The notes under the pieces are model-generated. The model saw only the letters and a program-made list of their open reading frames with translations, was not told the DNA's origin and did not search any database. This document shows, piece after piece, positions 42,026 to 51,264 of a stretch of 64,000 nucleotides of DNA. Where the stretch lies: contig JAFDVZ010000009.1 of the NCBI GenBank assembly GCA_018268715.1, positions 115,155 through 179,154 on the forward strand, given 5' to 3'. Within the stretch, counting starts at the first letter, position 1; each line of letters starts with the position of its first letter. The DNA comes from Acidobacteriota bacterium. Lineage in GTDB: Bacteria; Acidobacteriota; Terriglobia; Bryobacterales; Bryobacteraceae. The translations under genes were made by a program, and so were the position numbers.

Positions 42026-43096
42026 ATGAAACGAATTGTTGGACTGTTGGCGGCGGCAGTGTGTCTGGCGCAGGCGGCCGAGAAGATCGCCGGCGGGCCG
42101 ATGGTGGTGAACCTGAAGGGGCGTTCGGCGACGGTGGTGTGGGTGGTGGAACAGGGCTCGGCGAAACTGGGGACAACGCCGGGCGCCATCGATAAGTCCG
42201 CGCCGGCCCTCGAAGTGCGGCAGACGAGTTTTTCTGGACTCGCGCCCGGGAAGACTTATTACTACGACGTGGACGGCAGCGACGCGGGCAAGGGCTCGTT
42301 CAAGACTCCGCCGAGTGGCGCGGAGCCGTTCGAGTTTGTCGTGTTCGGAGATACGCGAACGCGCCACGATGTGCACCGCCGGGTGATCGCGTCGATCCTG
42401 AAGTACAGCGAGCCGGAGTTTGTGCTGCATTCGGGCGACCTGGTGTCGGATGGGTATGACTCGGCGCAATGGCCCGTGTTCTTCGATATAGAGCGCGAGT
42501 TACTGCGGAAGATCGCGTTCTATCCCGCATTGGGCAATCACGAGCGCAACAACCGCCAGTTCTACGATTTCTTCCAGGTCGGCACGCCGTATTACTCCTT
42601 CGACTGGGGGACCGCGCATTTCATCGTCCTGAACAGCGACTTAGGCAACGCCGCGTCCACGCCGTCGGCCAAGGAGGCTTTCTGGCAGGCGCAAAAGACC
42701 TGGTTCGAGGAAGACCTGAAGGCCAGCCAGAAGGCGAGTTATCGCTTCGTAATCGCCCACCATCCTCCGATGACCGCGGTGTCGCGACGCCAGGCGGGGA
42801 ATCCGGAGATGGCCGCGCTGTTGCCGCTGTTCGACAAGTACAAAGTGACCGCCGGTTTCTTCGGCCACGATCATAACTACCAGCACTACCTGAAGGACGG
42901 CATCCACTACGTGGTGAGCGGGGGCGGAGGCGCGCCGCTCTACGACGTCGCCAACCCGCCGGCCGGAATCACGGTGAAGGCGACCAGCGTCGAGCACTTC
43001 TGCCGGATCCGCATGAACGGCGACACGGCGAAGGTGGCGGCCATCGGCGTGGATGGCGCGGTGCTCGACGAGTTCGAACTGCACGCGTCCAAATAG
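42026..43096 (+). CDS. Secreted purple-acid-phosphatase-like metallophosphoesterase
   Basis: A 356-residue exported enzyme with a leader VGLLAAAVCLAQA. An N-terminal fibronectin-like domain (NLKGRSATVVWVVEQGSAKLG ... FSGLAPGKTYYYDV) precedes the calcineurin-type domain. Metal-binding motifs are GDTR (VVFGDTRTRHD), GDLVSDG, GNHE (PALGNHERNN), and FVIAHHPPM, and GHDHNYQHY, i.e. D-x-x..GDx2..GNHE..H..GHxH. The layout matches plant-type purple acid phosphatases. A TAGAAT lies 9 nt before the ATG. It is convergent with the PEGA gene, 3 nt apart. Confidence 0.92.
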   Translation: MKRIVGLLAAAVCLAQAAEKIAGGPMVVNLKGRSATVVWVVEQGSAKLGTTPGAIDKSAPALEVRQTSFSGLAPGKTYYYDVDGSDAGKGSFKTPPSGAEPFEFVVFGDTRTRHDVHRRVIASILKYSEPEFVLHSGDLVSDGYDSAQWPVFFDIERELLRKIAFYPALGNHERNNRQFYDFFQVGTPYYSFDWGTAHFIVLNSDLGNAASTPSAKEAFWQAQKTWFEEDLKASQKASYRFVIAHHPPMTAVSRRQAGNPEMAALLPLFDKYKVTAGFFGHDHNYQHYLKDGIHYVVSGGGGAPLYDVANPPAGITVKATSVEHFCRIRMNGDTAKVAAIGVDGAVLDEFELHASK

Positions 43097-43099
43097 CCG

Positions 43100-45505
43100 C
43101 TATTTCGGCACGAATCGCAGGTCGGAAACCGAGATTTCGTCGTTGCCGGGGATCGTGAAGCCGAACTTGTTGTCGGCGCCGACCTTGGCCAACTGGCTGT
43201 CGACGGTGACGAATCCGCCGCCCGACCTCACTTTGTGGACGATGCGGTCCGGCGTCAGGTCGATCTCGATGGCGTAGGTCTTGGGGTCCTCGTCGCCGCC
43301 TTCCTTCGGCAGTTCCTTCGAGCGCCCGCCCGCAGGCCCCTTGGCCTGGAATTTGCGCTTGTCCAATTCATACTGCGTGCTGCCGGAGCCATCATCGATG
43401 AACCAGCGCAGGCGCGCGCCGCGGAATACGCCACCGCCCTTCACCAGGTGGGCCGTGAAGCTCAGCGTGCCCACCATCGGGCCGGACGCCACCACGACCC
43501 GGTTTCCGCCCTTGCGCACGAATTCGACGCCCTCCTTGGACCATCCCGCCCAGGTCAGCGTGGGCCTGGGCTTCGGCGCCTCCACCTTGTTCAGCGAAAT
43601 CTCGACGCTGCGAGTCTCCCCGGCGCCGACGGTGGCGGAGACGGTGCGCTCCGAATAGCCGGGTGAGCGAGCGACGAACACATATGCGCCGGGGTCGAGT
43701 TTCAACGTGGAGCCACTGGCGGGCTTCCACTGCGTCTCGTCCGCGCGACGATAGAGGACGGTCGCGTCGCCGGGAGTTACCGCGACATGCACCGTGGCGC
43801 CGGCGGGCGCGAGCGCGATGTCCGATGCCGCGATCCCCATGGTTTCTCCGGCGCGGAAGGATCGCTGCACCCTCTTCGGAAGGAAACCGTCGCGGCGCGC
43901 TTCGAGCGTGTGCTCGCCGGGAGGGATGTTGGCGGCCGAGAACGTCCCGTCCGGTCCCACCCGGCCAATGGGCTGATCATCGAGAAACATCTGCGTGCCT
44001 GGGACGCCGCCGCGGATCTGCATCGCCGCCACCCTGGGCAGCGGCTTCAACACGAAGCTGACCTTCTTCTCTTCGCCCTTCTTGACCTCGACCTTCTGGG
44101 CAGGCTCGGGCTGGAATCCGGCCTTCGCCACGTGCACCACCACCGTGCCGACCACCGGAACGCGCAGGGTTCCGCGAGCGGTCCGGCGACGCCACTCCTT
44201 ACCGTTGAGGGACACGGTTACATCGTCCTCGCCGGTGGAAATCACCAGCGTCCCGGTGGTCACTTCCGGCTGTTTGATGAACGCCGCGATCGCGGGCGCG
44301 GGTCCGAACGAAACCACCAGGCGCTTCTCCGCCTGCCCTTCCCCAAGCGAGAGCGTCTGCTCGCCGACCGGAACATCCTTCAGGTCCAGTCCGCCGGCGC
44401 TGCTCTGCCCCTGCGCCTGGCCATTCACGGCCACCTTCGAAGCGACGTTGCTGAACACTTTCGCCACGGGCCCCATGCTGGTCACCAAGACGGCCAGCAT
44501 CTTGCCGGCTTTCACGGGTCCAGTGACGACGGGCGGCTTGCCGCTGACGGTCTCGAACGGGAATTCCACCGTGGCGCCCTTCCCCACGATCTTCACCGCG
44601 TGGGCGCCGGCGGCAATGCGGTCGAGCGCGAATTGCCCGTCCTGTACGTTGCCCGCGGGCTTGCCGTCGAGCATCACCGATGCGCCCTCCATGTCGGCCA
44701 TGATGCGAAGGCTCGCGGGCTGAGGCGCCATTGAAAGCGACACCGTCATGGGATTGCCGGCGACGACGTTGAGCGCCGCCGCGCCGGGCTCGAAGCCCTC
44801 CAGCACGGCGGTGAGTTGATAACTGCCCGGCGCGAGTTCGACGCGGCAGTTCGACTTGCACTTTGCTTCGCCGTTCACCTGAATCGCGGCGCCGGGCGGA
44901 TTCGTGGCTACGTCGATAGCCACCACGCTTCTGGCCGGCGGCTTCGAACCCGGGCCGACCTTGTGGCCCGACAGGAACCAGTACGCACCACCCGCCAGCA
45001 ACGCCAACAATCCGGCGAGTCCACCGAAGATCGCGATCTTCTTACCCGCTCCGCCCGCCGCTGGAGCAGGAGGCGGAGGCGCATTCGGAGGCGGCGCGAT
45101 GGGTGGCGGCGCGTCAAATCCGCCCGTGGCCTTGAGCGGCTTCGGAGCAGCGGCGGGCGGCGGCGCGTTGAAACTCTCGGTGGCGCCCATCGATCCGACT
45201 GGCGGCGCGACGGCGGGACCGAATCCGGCGAACCCGTCGGGCTCCGGCGCCGCGGCCGACGACTCCTCCACGTATTCGCCCTGTTCGGCGTACTCGGCTT
45301 CCAGAGCTTCCTGCTGTTCGCGCAGCACCTTGCCCTTGTCGACGATGCAGCGGCGCAGGTGATCGGCCGACAGCATCACCTCAAAGTTGTCCGGATGCTC
45401 GTGCGAAATCGCCGTCATTCGCTCGAATATCGGGCGGAGTTCCTCCAGATCGACGGCGGCGTCGACCCGCGCTCCCAGTTGTCGCAGCTCTTCCAGGGGG
45501 GACAT
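43100..45505 (-). CDS. Membrane-anchored multi-PEGA-domain protein
   Basis: An 801-residue protein. Residues about 1-75 are helical (LEELRQLGARVDAAVDLEEL), 75-150 a Pro/Ala-rich linker, and about 152-175 one membrane segment (IAIFGGLAGLLALLAGGAYWFL). The rest is extracytoplasmic and contains several PEGA-type repeats, for example GAAIQVNGEAKCKSNCRVELAPGSYQLTAVLEGFEPG, GTQMFLDDQPIGRVGPDGTFSAANIPPGEHTLEARRDGFLPKR and the segment near VAVTPGDATVLYRRAD. The C-terminal 150 residues form a LamG/DUF1080-like domain (LSFTAHLVKGGGVFRGARLRWFID). Topology is inside-out. A TATAAT (45529-45534) and GGAGG precede the start. The role is unknown. Confidence 0.85.
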   Translation of the reverse strand: MSPLEELRQLGARVDAAVDLEELRPIFERMTAISHEHPDNFEVMLSADHLRRCIVDKGKVLREQQEALEAEYAEQGEYVEESSAAAPEPDGFAGFGPAVAPPVGSMGATESFNAPPPAAAPKPLKATGGFDAPPPIAPPPNAPPPPAPAAGGAGKKIAIFGGLAGLLALLAGGAYWFLSGHKVGPGSKPPARSVVAIDVATNPPGAAIQVNGEAKCKSNCRVELAPGSYQLTAVLEGFEPGAAALNVVAGNPMTVSLSMAPQPASLRIMADMEGASVMLDGKPAGNVQDGQFALDRIAAGAHAVKIVGKGATVEFPFETVSGKPPVVTGPVKAGKMLAVLVTSMGPVAKVFSNVASKVAVNGQAQGQSSAGGLDLKDVPVGEQTLSLGEGQAEKRLVVSFGPAPAIAAFIKQPEVTTGTLVISTGEDDVTVSLNGKEWRRRTARGTLRVPVVGTVVVHVAKAGFQPEPAQKVEVKKGEEKKVSFVLKPLPRVAAMQIRGGVPGTQMFLDDQPIGRVGPDGTFSAANIPPGEHTLEARRDGFLPKRVQRSFRAGETMGIAASDIALAPAGATVHVAVTPGDATVLYRRADETQWKPASGSTLKLDPGAYVFVARSPGYSERTVSATVGAGETRSVEISLNKVEAPKPRPTLTWAGWSKEGVEFVRKGGNRVVVASGPMVGTLSFTAHLVKGGGVFRGARLRWFIDDGSGSTQYELDKRKFQAKGPAGGRSKELPKEGGDEDPKTYAIEIDLTPDRIVHKVRSGGGFVTVDSQLAKVGADNKFGFTIPGNDEISVSDLRFVPK

Positions 45506-45528
45506 TGGCCTCCGAATTCCTAAACGAA

Positions 45529-45534
45529 TTATAG
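45529..45534 (-). promoter_or_regulatory. Consensus -10 element of the PEGA gene
   Basis: On the minus strand this reads TATAAT, 23 nt before the ATG at 45505 and followed by a GGAGG ribosome binding site. A good -35 is not visible at 17 nt. Confidence 0.5.
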
Positions 45535-45571
45535 TTTGGCCGTTGGGGCGCGGGCGATCCGAGACCGCCGA

Positions 45572-46687
45572 TTACAAGCGCTTAACGCGGATGTCCTTGT
45601 ATTCGGTCCAATAGCCGGCGCGATGGGCCTGCAATTCAATCGCGCCCTCGTCCCGGTCGGCGAGTTCAGAATACTCGCATACGCTTTCGCCGTTAATGCG
45701 CACCAGGCAATGCGCACCCTCCACGATCAGATGGAATGGATACCACTGCTCGGGCGCGATCTTCGGATACACGGAACGCTGGTAGTAGTACAGCGACCCG
45801 GTCGGGAAGTGAGCCTCCTCCACGTCGTGAAGCTGGATCTCGTAGTGCCGGCCCCGCGAGCCCTGCCCGGCCGTCCGGAACAGAACGCCTCCGTTATGTT
45901 CCCGCATGCCGCGAATATAGCAGCGCAGTTCGAAGTCGCGGTACTTCTCCTTGGTCGCGAAGTGCCCCAGGCCGTCGCCCCGCAGCACGTGGCCGACCGG
46001 CTGGAAGTTCGGCTTCCCATCGGAGACAGTCCACTTGGAGAAGTCGGCGGGCGCGGCGTACAGGGTCTCCCAACTTTCGGCGCCCGGCAGTTCCTCGATA
46101 GTGAGGCCGCGGAATCGAATCGGGTACGAGAGACTGGCCAAGCCCAGGTACCCCTTGCGCAGGCGATGCTTCAGGTCGGGGTGGGCGGAGACGTCCAGGT
46201 CGTGGATGAGTTCGCCGTTGGTCCATGCCTGGAAGCGCGGCCACTCCATGCGGATGCGGAAGCTGTTCCATTCGCCCTTGTTCTTGACGTTCACCAGGCG
46301 CGGCGCCACCAGCGGGAAGATGCATCCCATGGAGTTAGTTACCGGCTTCTGGTCCACCTGGTGGAAGATCTTGAGCTGCATGCCCTCCCAGGAGTTGCGC
46401 CCGTGCTCCGGCGCGTGGATGTAGATGCCGGAATCGATCCAGCCTTTGACGAAGAATTCGCCGCGAAGGTCGAAATTCTCGTATTGCCGGTCCGAACCGA
46501 GCCACGCCGGATAATTCGCGCTCTCGTGCACGACGATCGCGCCATCGTCGACATAGAACGCTGTCTCCGGACCCTCGCGGATGGTCCAGCCCGCCAGCGT
46601 CTTTCCGTCAAATAGCGAGACAGGCGCGGCGGCCTGGAGCGGGGCTCCGGCGGCGGCGGCCACGGTGAGGAAGCTTCGACGATTCAC
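45572..46687 (-). CDS. Secreted DUF1080 (3-keto-disaccharide hydrolase / LamG-like) protein
   Basis: A 371-residue protein; GTG at 46687 gives a Tat-type leader (NRRSFLTVAAAAGAPLQA) and starts 4 nt after the stop of the upstream CocE gene, so I prefer it to the frame start at 46714. It carries two DUF1080 domains: residues about 22-205 with SLFDGKTLAGWTIR, SGIYIHAPEHGRNSWEGMQLKIFH and FRIRMEWPRFQAWTNGELIHDLDV, and about 215-371 with SKWTVSDG, GGVLFRTAGQGSRGRHYEIQLHD and YTEYKDIRVKRL. The fold is a concanavalin-like sandwich; relatives hydrolyse 3-keto sugars or bind glycans. A sugar role is likely. Confidence 0.88.
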   Translation of the reverse strand: MNRRSFLTVAAAAGAPLQAAAPVSLFDGKTLAGWTIREGPETAFYVDDGAIVVHESANYPAWLGSDRQYENFDLRGEFFVKGWIDSGIYIHAPEHGRNSWEGMQLKIFHQVDQKPVTNSMGCIFPLVAPRLVNVKNKGEWNSFRIRMEWPRFQAWTNGELIHDLDVSAHPDLKHRLRKGYLGLASLSYPIRFRGLTIEELPGAESWETLYAAPADFSKWTVSDGKPNFQPVGHVLRGDGLGHFATKEKYRDFELRCYIRGMREHNGGVLFRTAGQGSRGRHYEIQLHDVEEAHFPTGSLYYYQRSVYPKIAPEQWYPFHLIVEGAHCLVRINGESVCEYSELADRDEGAIELQAHRAGYWTEYKDIRVKRL

Positions 46688-46691
46688 TCCG

Positions 46692-48641
46692 TTATTCAAA
46701 CACAAACAGCTCAATGCGTGAGCCGTCAGCCCCGCCCGAATACACGCGCTGGGTAGCCTTCACGAAGTCCGACTCCCGGGCCTTTGGAATATCCACGAAC
46801 TTCTGCGGATTGCGATCCGTCAGCGGAAACCAGGAACTCTGCACCTGCACCATGATGCGATGGCCCTGCCGGAAGGTGTGGCCGACGTCGGGCATCCGGA
46901 AGGTGATGCGATCCGGTTTCCCGGGCTCGAACGGAATAGCCTTTTCAAAGCTCTTTCGATACTTGCCCCGGAAGGGCTCGCCGCGCACCAGTTGCTGATA
47001 GCCGCCCATTCGAATGGTGTTCGCCGGTTCGTCGCGCGGCGGCCGGGAAGGCGGTTCGTCGGGGTCATCCGCGACGGGCGCACTGTAGTCGGGATAGTCT
47101 CCCGGATAAACGTCGATCAGCTTGACCACGAAGTCGGAGTCCGTGCCCGTCGTGGATACTTTCAGGTCCACCGAAATCGGCCCGAAGACTGTTACGTCGT
47201 GGTCGAGCGGCTCCGTGCGGAAGACAAGCACGTCGGGGCGGTAGGCGGCGAAACGCTGGTCCTCCGTCATGTAATCGCCGCGCACGCCCTTGGCGATGTG
47301 CGCGATGTAGGGCACGGGTTTCGCCGGATCGGCCAGATATTCTGTATAACTCGGGGTTGAGTCGCTATCACGAGTTAGCCGTCCGCCCGCCGACAAATAG
47401 AGCGGTTGGGCCTTGGCCTGGCGCGGCGGCCATGACTCGAAGCGCCGCCATTGATTCGTCCCCGTCTCGAACGCCCAGGCCTTTGGGAATTTACCATCGC
47501 CGGAGCCCTTGAGGAAGTGCTGGAAGAACGGGAACTCGATCTGTTTGCGATAAAACTCCGACGTCTTGGATCCGAAGGTGACGTTTCCCACGTGATCGCC
47601 GTCGCCGCGCGCGAATCCGCCGTGCGTCCAGGGGCCCATCACCAGAACATTCGTGGCCGGCGGCGAGTTCTTCTCCATGAATTCGAACATGCGCAGCGGC
47701 CCCTGCGGGTCCTCACTATCGAACCAACCGCCGACCGTCAGCACCGCGGGCCGGACCCCGCCCAGGTATCTCCAGATGCTGCGCGAGCGCCAGACCTCAC
47801 TGTAACTCGTGTTCTCGACATTCAAGGCCCAGTAAGGCTGTTTTCCCTTGAAGTGCTTGTCCTCGGCGTTGACCAGCGGCCCCAGGTTCAGGAAGAACTC
47901 GTACGCGTCGGGCGTTCCCCACTCAAACGGCAGCGCCGGCGGCGGAGGCGCCGGATCACCCTCGCGAGGGCGAAATCCCTGGTACATCCCGAATCGGTGA
48001 GCCAGCATGAAAGCGCCGTTATGATAGACATCGTCCCCGAGATAGTAATCGGTGACCGGAGCTTGCGGGGAGACAGCGGCCAGCGCCGGATGAGCGCCGA
48101 TGAGTGAGGCGGTGGCGAAGAAACCCGGCTGCGAAATTCCCCAGATTCCCACTTTCCCATTGTTGCCGGCGATGTTCTTCAGCAGCCATTCAATGGAATC
48201 GTAGGCGTCGGTGCTTTCGTCTATATCATTGGGGCCGCTCTTGACGGGTTTCTGCGGACGAACCACGACGAATTCCCCCTCGCTCATATAGCGTCCACGA
48301 ACGTCCTGATAGACGAAGATATATTTCTCGCGAGTGAACAACTCCGATGGGCCCAACGAGCGCCGGTACTTATCCTCGCCATAGGGCCCGCTGCTATAGG
48401 GCGTTCGGGTGAACAGGACCGGATAGGTCTTCCCATAAGTGGCGACGTCCTTGGGCACATAGACCGCGGTGAACAACTTCACGCCGTCGCGCATGGGAAC
48501 GCGGCGCTCGTACTTCGTGTAGTTCTCCCGCACGAAGGCAACCAAAGCCGCCTGAACAGTCTCCGCGGGCGCGTGAATCCGCGCCTGCGGGACCTGCGCC
48601 CAACCAACCAGACCCACCAGGAAAGCCGTCAATCGACGCAT
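46692..48641 (-). CDS. Secreted CocE/NonD family hydrolase (X-Pro dipeptidyl-peptidase type)
   Basis: A 649-residue exported alpha/beta hydrolase with a leader RRLTAFLVGLVGWAQ. The substrate domain begins with YERRVPMRDGVKLFTAVYVP. The nucleophile elbow is GIWGISQPGFFA (Ser in G-x-S-x-x-G near residue 170); the catalytic Asp and His are expected near GGWFDSED and MGPWTHGGFARGD. The C-terminal jelly-roll domain (VFGPISVDLKVSTTGTDSDFVVKLIDVYPG) closes the protein. Substrate classes include acyl esters, beta-lactams and X-Pro peptides; the actual one cannot be told. The DUF1080 gene follows 4 nt later in the same operon. Confidence 0.92.
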   Translation of the reverse strand: MRRLTAFLVGLVGWAQVPQARIHAPAETVQAALVAFVRENYTKYERRVPMRDGVKLFTAVYVPKDVATYGKTYPVLFTRTPYSSGPYGEDKYRRSLGPSELFTREKYIFVYQDVRGRYMSEGEFVVVRPQKPVKSGPNDIDESTDAYDSIEWLLKNIAGNNGKVGIWGISQPGFFATASLIGAHPALAAVSPQAPVTDYYLGDDVYHNGAFMLAHRFGMYQGFRPREGDPAPPPPALPFEWGTPDAYEFFLNLGPLVNAEDKHFKGKQPYWALNVENTSYSEVWRSRSIWRYLGGVRPAVLTVGGWFDSEDPQGPLRMFEFMEKNSPPATNVLVMGPWTHGGFARGDGDHVGNVTFGSKTSEFYRKQIEFPFFQHFLKGSGDGKFPKAWAFETGTNQWRRFESWPPRQAKAQPLYLSAGGRLTRDSDSTPSYTEYLADPAKPVPYIAHIAKGVRGDYMTEDQRFAAYRPDVLVFRTEPLDHDVTVFGPISVDLKVSTTGTDSDFVVKLIDVYPGDYPDYSAPVADDPDEPPSRPPRDEPANTIRMGGYQQLVRGEPFRGKYRKSFEKAIPFEPGKPDRITFRMPDVGHTFRQGHRIMVQVQSSWFPLTDRNPQKFVDIPKARESDFVKATQRVYSGGADGSRIELFVFE

Positions 48642-48674
48642 CTTTCCATTAAACCAGGAGCAACTCCGTCTCCG

Positions 48675-49784
48675 TCAAACTTCGTAGATGCGGTAGGTCT
48701 TGGTGACCACGCCGCCCAGCCCTTCGATGGCGCGCCGCATCAGGATGTTGTCTTCGAGAATCCAGGAGCATTCCGCGCCCGCGTACTTCAGCCGGCGGGC
48801 TTCGCGAATCAGTTGGGCATACAGGCTGGCGGCCGTGGGCGTGGCGCGGTATTCCGGCCGCACTCCCAGCAGGACCACACGCACATGACGGATGTTGCGC
48901 TTATGCCAGAGCAGCTTCGCCAGGCCGAACGGAAACAACCGCCCGCCCACGTGCTTCAGCGCCTCGTTAATGTCGGGAACGGCGACCGCAAACCCCGCCA
49001 GGACGCCGCCCATTTCCGCAAACAACGCCAGGGATGGGACCAGGATGGGCTTCATCTCCCGCGAGTAATGAATGAACTCCTCCCGAGTCAGCGGAACGAA
49101 GCCCCAGTTGCGAGCCCATGCCGCGTTATAGGCCTCCCACGCGAGGAGAACCTCCGATTCATACTCCGCCATCCGGATCGGGCGGACCACCAGGCCGTCC
49201 TGCGCGCCGCGCGCCAGCAGCCCGTCCACCCGCCCGTTCCGCGCCGTCGCCGTGTCGATGTCGTAGGATAACAGGTCCATCGCCTTCCTAAGTCCCGCCT
49301 GCTCGAGCAACGGACCATAATATGGATGGTTATAAGTCATCATGATGCGCGGCGATGAGTCGAACCCGTCCACCAGCACTCCGCAGTCATAGTTAGTGGT
49401 CGGATTGACGGGTCCGCGAATCACCTCCGCGCCCATCCGCCGCAGCCATTCGCAGGCCGCGCCGGTCAGCGCCGATACAACCGCCTCGTCATCCGCGACG
49501 TCGAAGAAGCCGAAGAAACCGGCCCGTTCGCCGTGGAATTCGCTGTAGCGAGGGTCGAGAATCGCCGCGATTCTGCCCACCACCCGGCTGGAACGGATAG
49601 CCAGGAATCGTTCGATCCTTCCATGCCGGTAGAACGGATGCCGGCGAGCGTCGAACAGCTCGCGCTGCGCCACGACGAGTGGCGGAACCCAATATGGGTG
49701 TCCTTTATAAAGCCGGTACGGATACGAGAGAAACTCCCGGGCCGAGTGTCTGTCCGCAACTGGAACAATCGACACCCTATCCAT
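48675..49784 (-). CDS. GNAT-like acyltransferase of unknown substrate
   Basis: A 369-residue cytoplasmic protein. The ATG at 49784, preceded by GAGGAG, is preferred over the frame start at 49814. The N-terminus SAREFLSYPYRLYKGHPYWVPPLVVAQRELFD and the first GNAT-like half (RFLAIRSSRVVGRIAAILDPR, GFFGFFDVADDEA, GAEVIRGPVNPTTNYDCGVLVDGF) are followed by a second half with VRVVLLGVRPEYRATPTAASLYAQLI, the acetyl-CoA-binding-like pattern, and AECSWILEDNILMRRAIEGLGG. This resembles the YghO/GTNG family of duplicated N-acetyltransferases. Its start overlaps the end of the PAP2 gene by 8 nt, so they form a pair. Confidence 0.8.
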   Translation of the reverse strand: MDRVSIVPVADRHSAREFLSYPYRLYKGHPYWVPPLVVAQRELFDARRHPFYRHGRIERFLAIRSSRVVGRIAAILDPRYSEFHGERAGFFGFFDVADDEAVVSALTGAACEWLRRMGAEVIRGPVNPTTNYDCGVLVDGFDSSPRIMMTYNHPYYGPLLEQAGLRKAMDLLSYDIDTATARNGRVDGLLARGAQDGLVVRPIRMAEYESEVLLAWEAYNAAWARNWGFVPLTREEFIHYSREMKPILVPSLALFAEMGGVLAGFAVAVPDINEALKHVGGRLFPFGLAKLLWHKRNIRHVRVVLLGVRPEYRATPTAASLYAQLIREARRLKYAGAECSWILEDNILMRRAIEGLGGVVTKTYRIYEV

Positions 49785-50616
49785 GACTGAGTCTCCTCTC
49801 GAGCGCGGGCGCACTCAGGGCGACGACCGCGGCGGTCAGCAATCCCGCTAATACGTCCAAGGTGTAGTGATATCGAAGATAGACAGTGGCCAGCATCGTT
49901 ACGACGAGATACACGGAGTAAGCGCTCGCAAGCGAAACCGACACGCCGCGCGACGCCCACCACGCGAGCGCGGTCATCTCCACGTGACCGCTGGGGAAAC
50001 AGTCGAAATGCGGCGATTCGAGCCGATCGAGCAGATTGCGCAGCGAGTCGAAAACCCAGACGCCCTGCAATGGCTCAATCGGCAGAGTCGCCAAGTGGAA
50101 GCGAGGCCCCCGGGCCGGCACAAGCAGGTAGCCAACATACGACGCCAGAAATCCCAGCGTGATCAGAAACGCGTAACTTCGAAAGCCCCGCCGGCCCTCC
50201 CGCCGCCACAGGACGACGCCGACCAGGATCACGGAGGGAACGAAAGCCGCATACGCCAGTTCCAACGCCTCGGTAACCGCCGGATGCTGAAACCGTACGA
50301 GCCACGCGGCCGGATGCGCTCGCCAGACGGCGAGATCGACGTCCGCGAGCCACGCGTCCGCCGTGCCCGTCCGCAGGGCGGCGATGAGAATGCTCATCTC
50401 GCGATAGCAGAGCGCGATCAACAGAACGGGATACCAGTCGCGGAAAAAGCGGATGGGGCGCCGCTGGGGCAGGAAGGCGCCCGCGGCGATCAGCAGGACC
50501 GCGCCCAAGTGGGCCGCCAGCAGCGGGCCGGCATGGAGGACCCGTCCGTAGAACGCCGCGATGAGGAGAGCCCCAGCCGACAGATAGACGATCAACGCCC
50601 AGTCGACCGGCCACAA
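49777..50616 (-). CDS. PAP2-superfamily membrane phosphatase
   Basis: A 279-residue protein with about six membrane segments. The three PAP2 phosphatase motifs are traceable: ARGPRFHLATLP near residue 168-179 (KxxxxxxRP-like), CFPSGHVEMTAL near 209 (PSGH), and YLRYHYTLDVLAGLLTA near 250 (SRxxxxxHxxxD-like, with His and Asp kept). The layout resembles the inositol-phosphoryl transferase-like PAP2 proteins. It may dephosphorylate a lipid or transfer a head group. It precedes the GNAT-like gene with an 8-nt overlap. Confidence 0.88.
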   Translation of the reverse strand: MWPVDWALIVYLSAGALLIAAFYGRVLHAGPLLAAHLGAVLLIAAGAFLPQRRPIRFFRDWYPVLLIALCYREMSILIAALRTGTADAWLADVDLAVWRAHPAAWLVRFQHPAVTEALELAYAAFVPSVILVGVVLWRREGRRGFRSYAFLITLGFLASYVGYLLVPARGPRFHLATLPIEPLQGVWVFDSLRNLLDRLESPHFDCFPSGHVEMTALAWWASRGVSVSLASAYSVYLVVTMLATVYLRYHYTLDVLAGLLTAAVVALSAPALERRLSHG

Positions 50617-50725
50617 TGCAGCCAGACGACCAGCGACCGCGTGGTCGACCGGGACTCTCGCGAAACGTGAACTTGTGATGTTACTTTGTTATCACAACTT
50701 CGTGACAATTCGGGTAACGCCGCGC

Positions 50726-51232
50726 TCAACCGATCGGCGTTGCCGTCAATTCCAACTGCATCTTGCGCTTGCCCTGCGAATCGTCCGACGAAAAAATGAT
50801 CGTGGCCTTCCGCAAGGGCACAATCACTTCAGAACTCCACCGGTTCTGGCGGGTCGACGGCGGCGACGCGACGCCCTCCGCAGGAGGCATCATACTGCTC
50901 ACATCAGCGCTTACCCCCAGGTTCAGTTGTCCGTTCCGCTCCTTAACATTGCGGCAATCGATATTGACGCCGACCTCCATGAAGTTGAACCCAGTGTTTC
51001 CCGGGTTCGCATACGAGATCCGCCCGCCCGTGCGGGTGCTGTACTGGCCATTTCCGTTCGACACCATCATGTCGTAGGCGCGCGAGTTCACCACCTTCCC
51101 GCCCTCCACCTCCTTCACCTGGAACTCCAGGTTGTAGAACTTCGTTTCCGCCGCCGGCGGTTGATTACTCTGCGCCAGCACGGCGCACGCCGCCAGGCCG
51201 AATGCACCAATGGCGCTTAATGTTCGTTTCAT
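50726..51232 (-). CDS. Secreted protein of unknown function, last gene of an ECF sigma module
   Basis: A 168-residue protein; the ATG at 51232 gives a signal peptide (RTLSAIGAFGLAACAVLAQ). The mature part is beta-rich (KFYNLEFQVKEVEGGKVVNSRAYDMMVS, GGRISYANPGNTGFNFMEVGVNIDCRNV, RWSSEVIVPLRKATIIFSSDD). The pattern F-x-L-E-F-x-V-K-E-x-E-x-G-K-V-x-N-S-R is similar to secreted acidobacterial proteins of unknown function. It lies 32 nt after an anti-sigma-like gene and could be a target or modulator of that module. Confidence 0.7.
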   Translation of the reverse strand: MKRTLSAIGAFGLAACAVLAQSNQPPAAETKFYNLEFQVKEVEGGKVVNSRAYDMMVSNGNGQYSTRTGGRISYANPGNTGFNFMEVGVNIDCRNVKERNGQLNLGVSADVSSMMPPAEGVASPPSTRQNRWSSEVIVPLRKATIIFSSDDSQGKRKMQLELTATPIG

Positions 51233-51264
51233 ATTCCCTCTCTTTGTTGTTCCTGAAAACAAAC

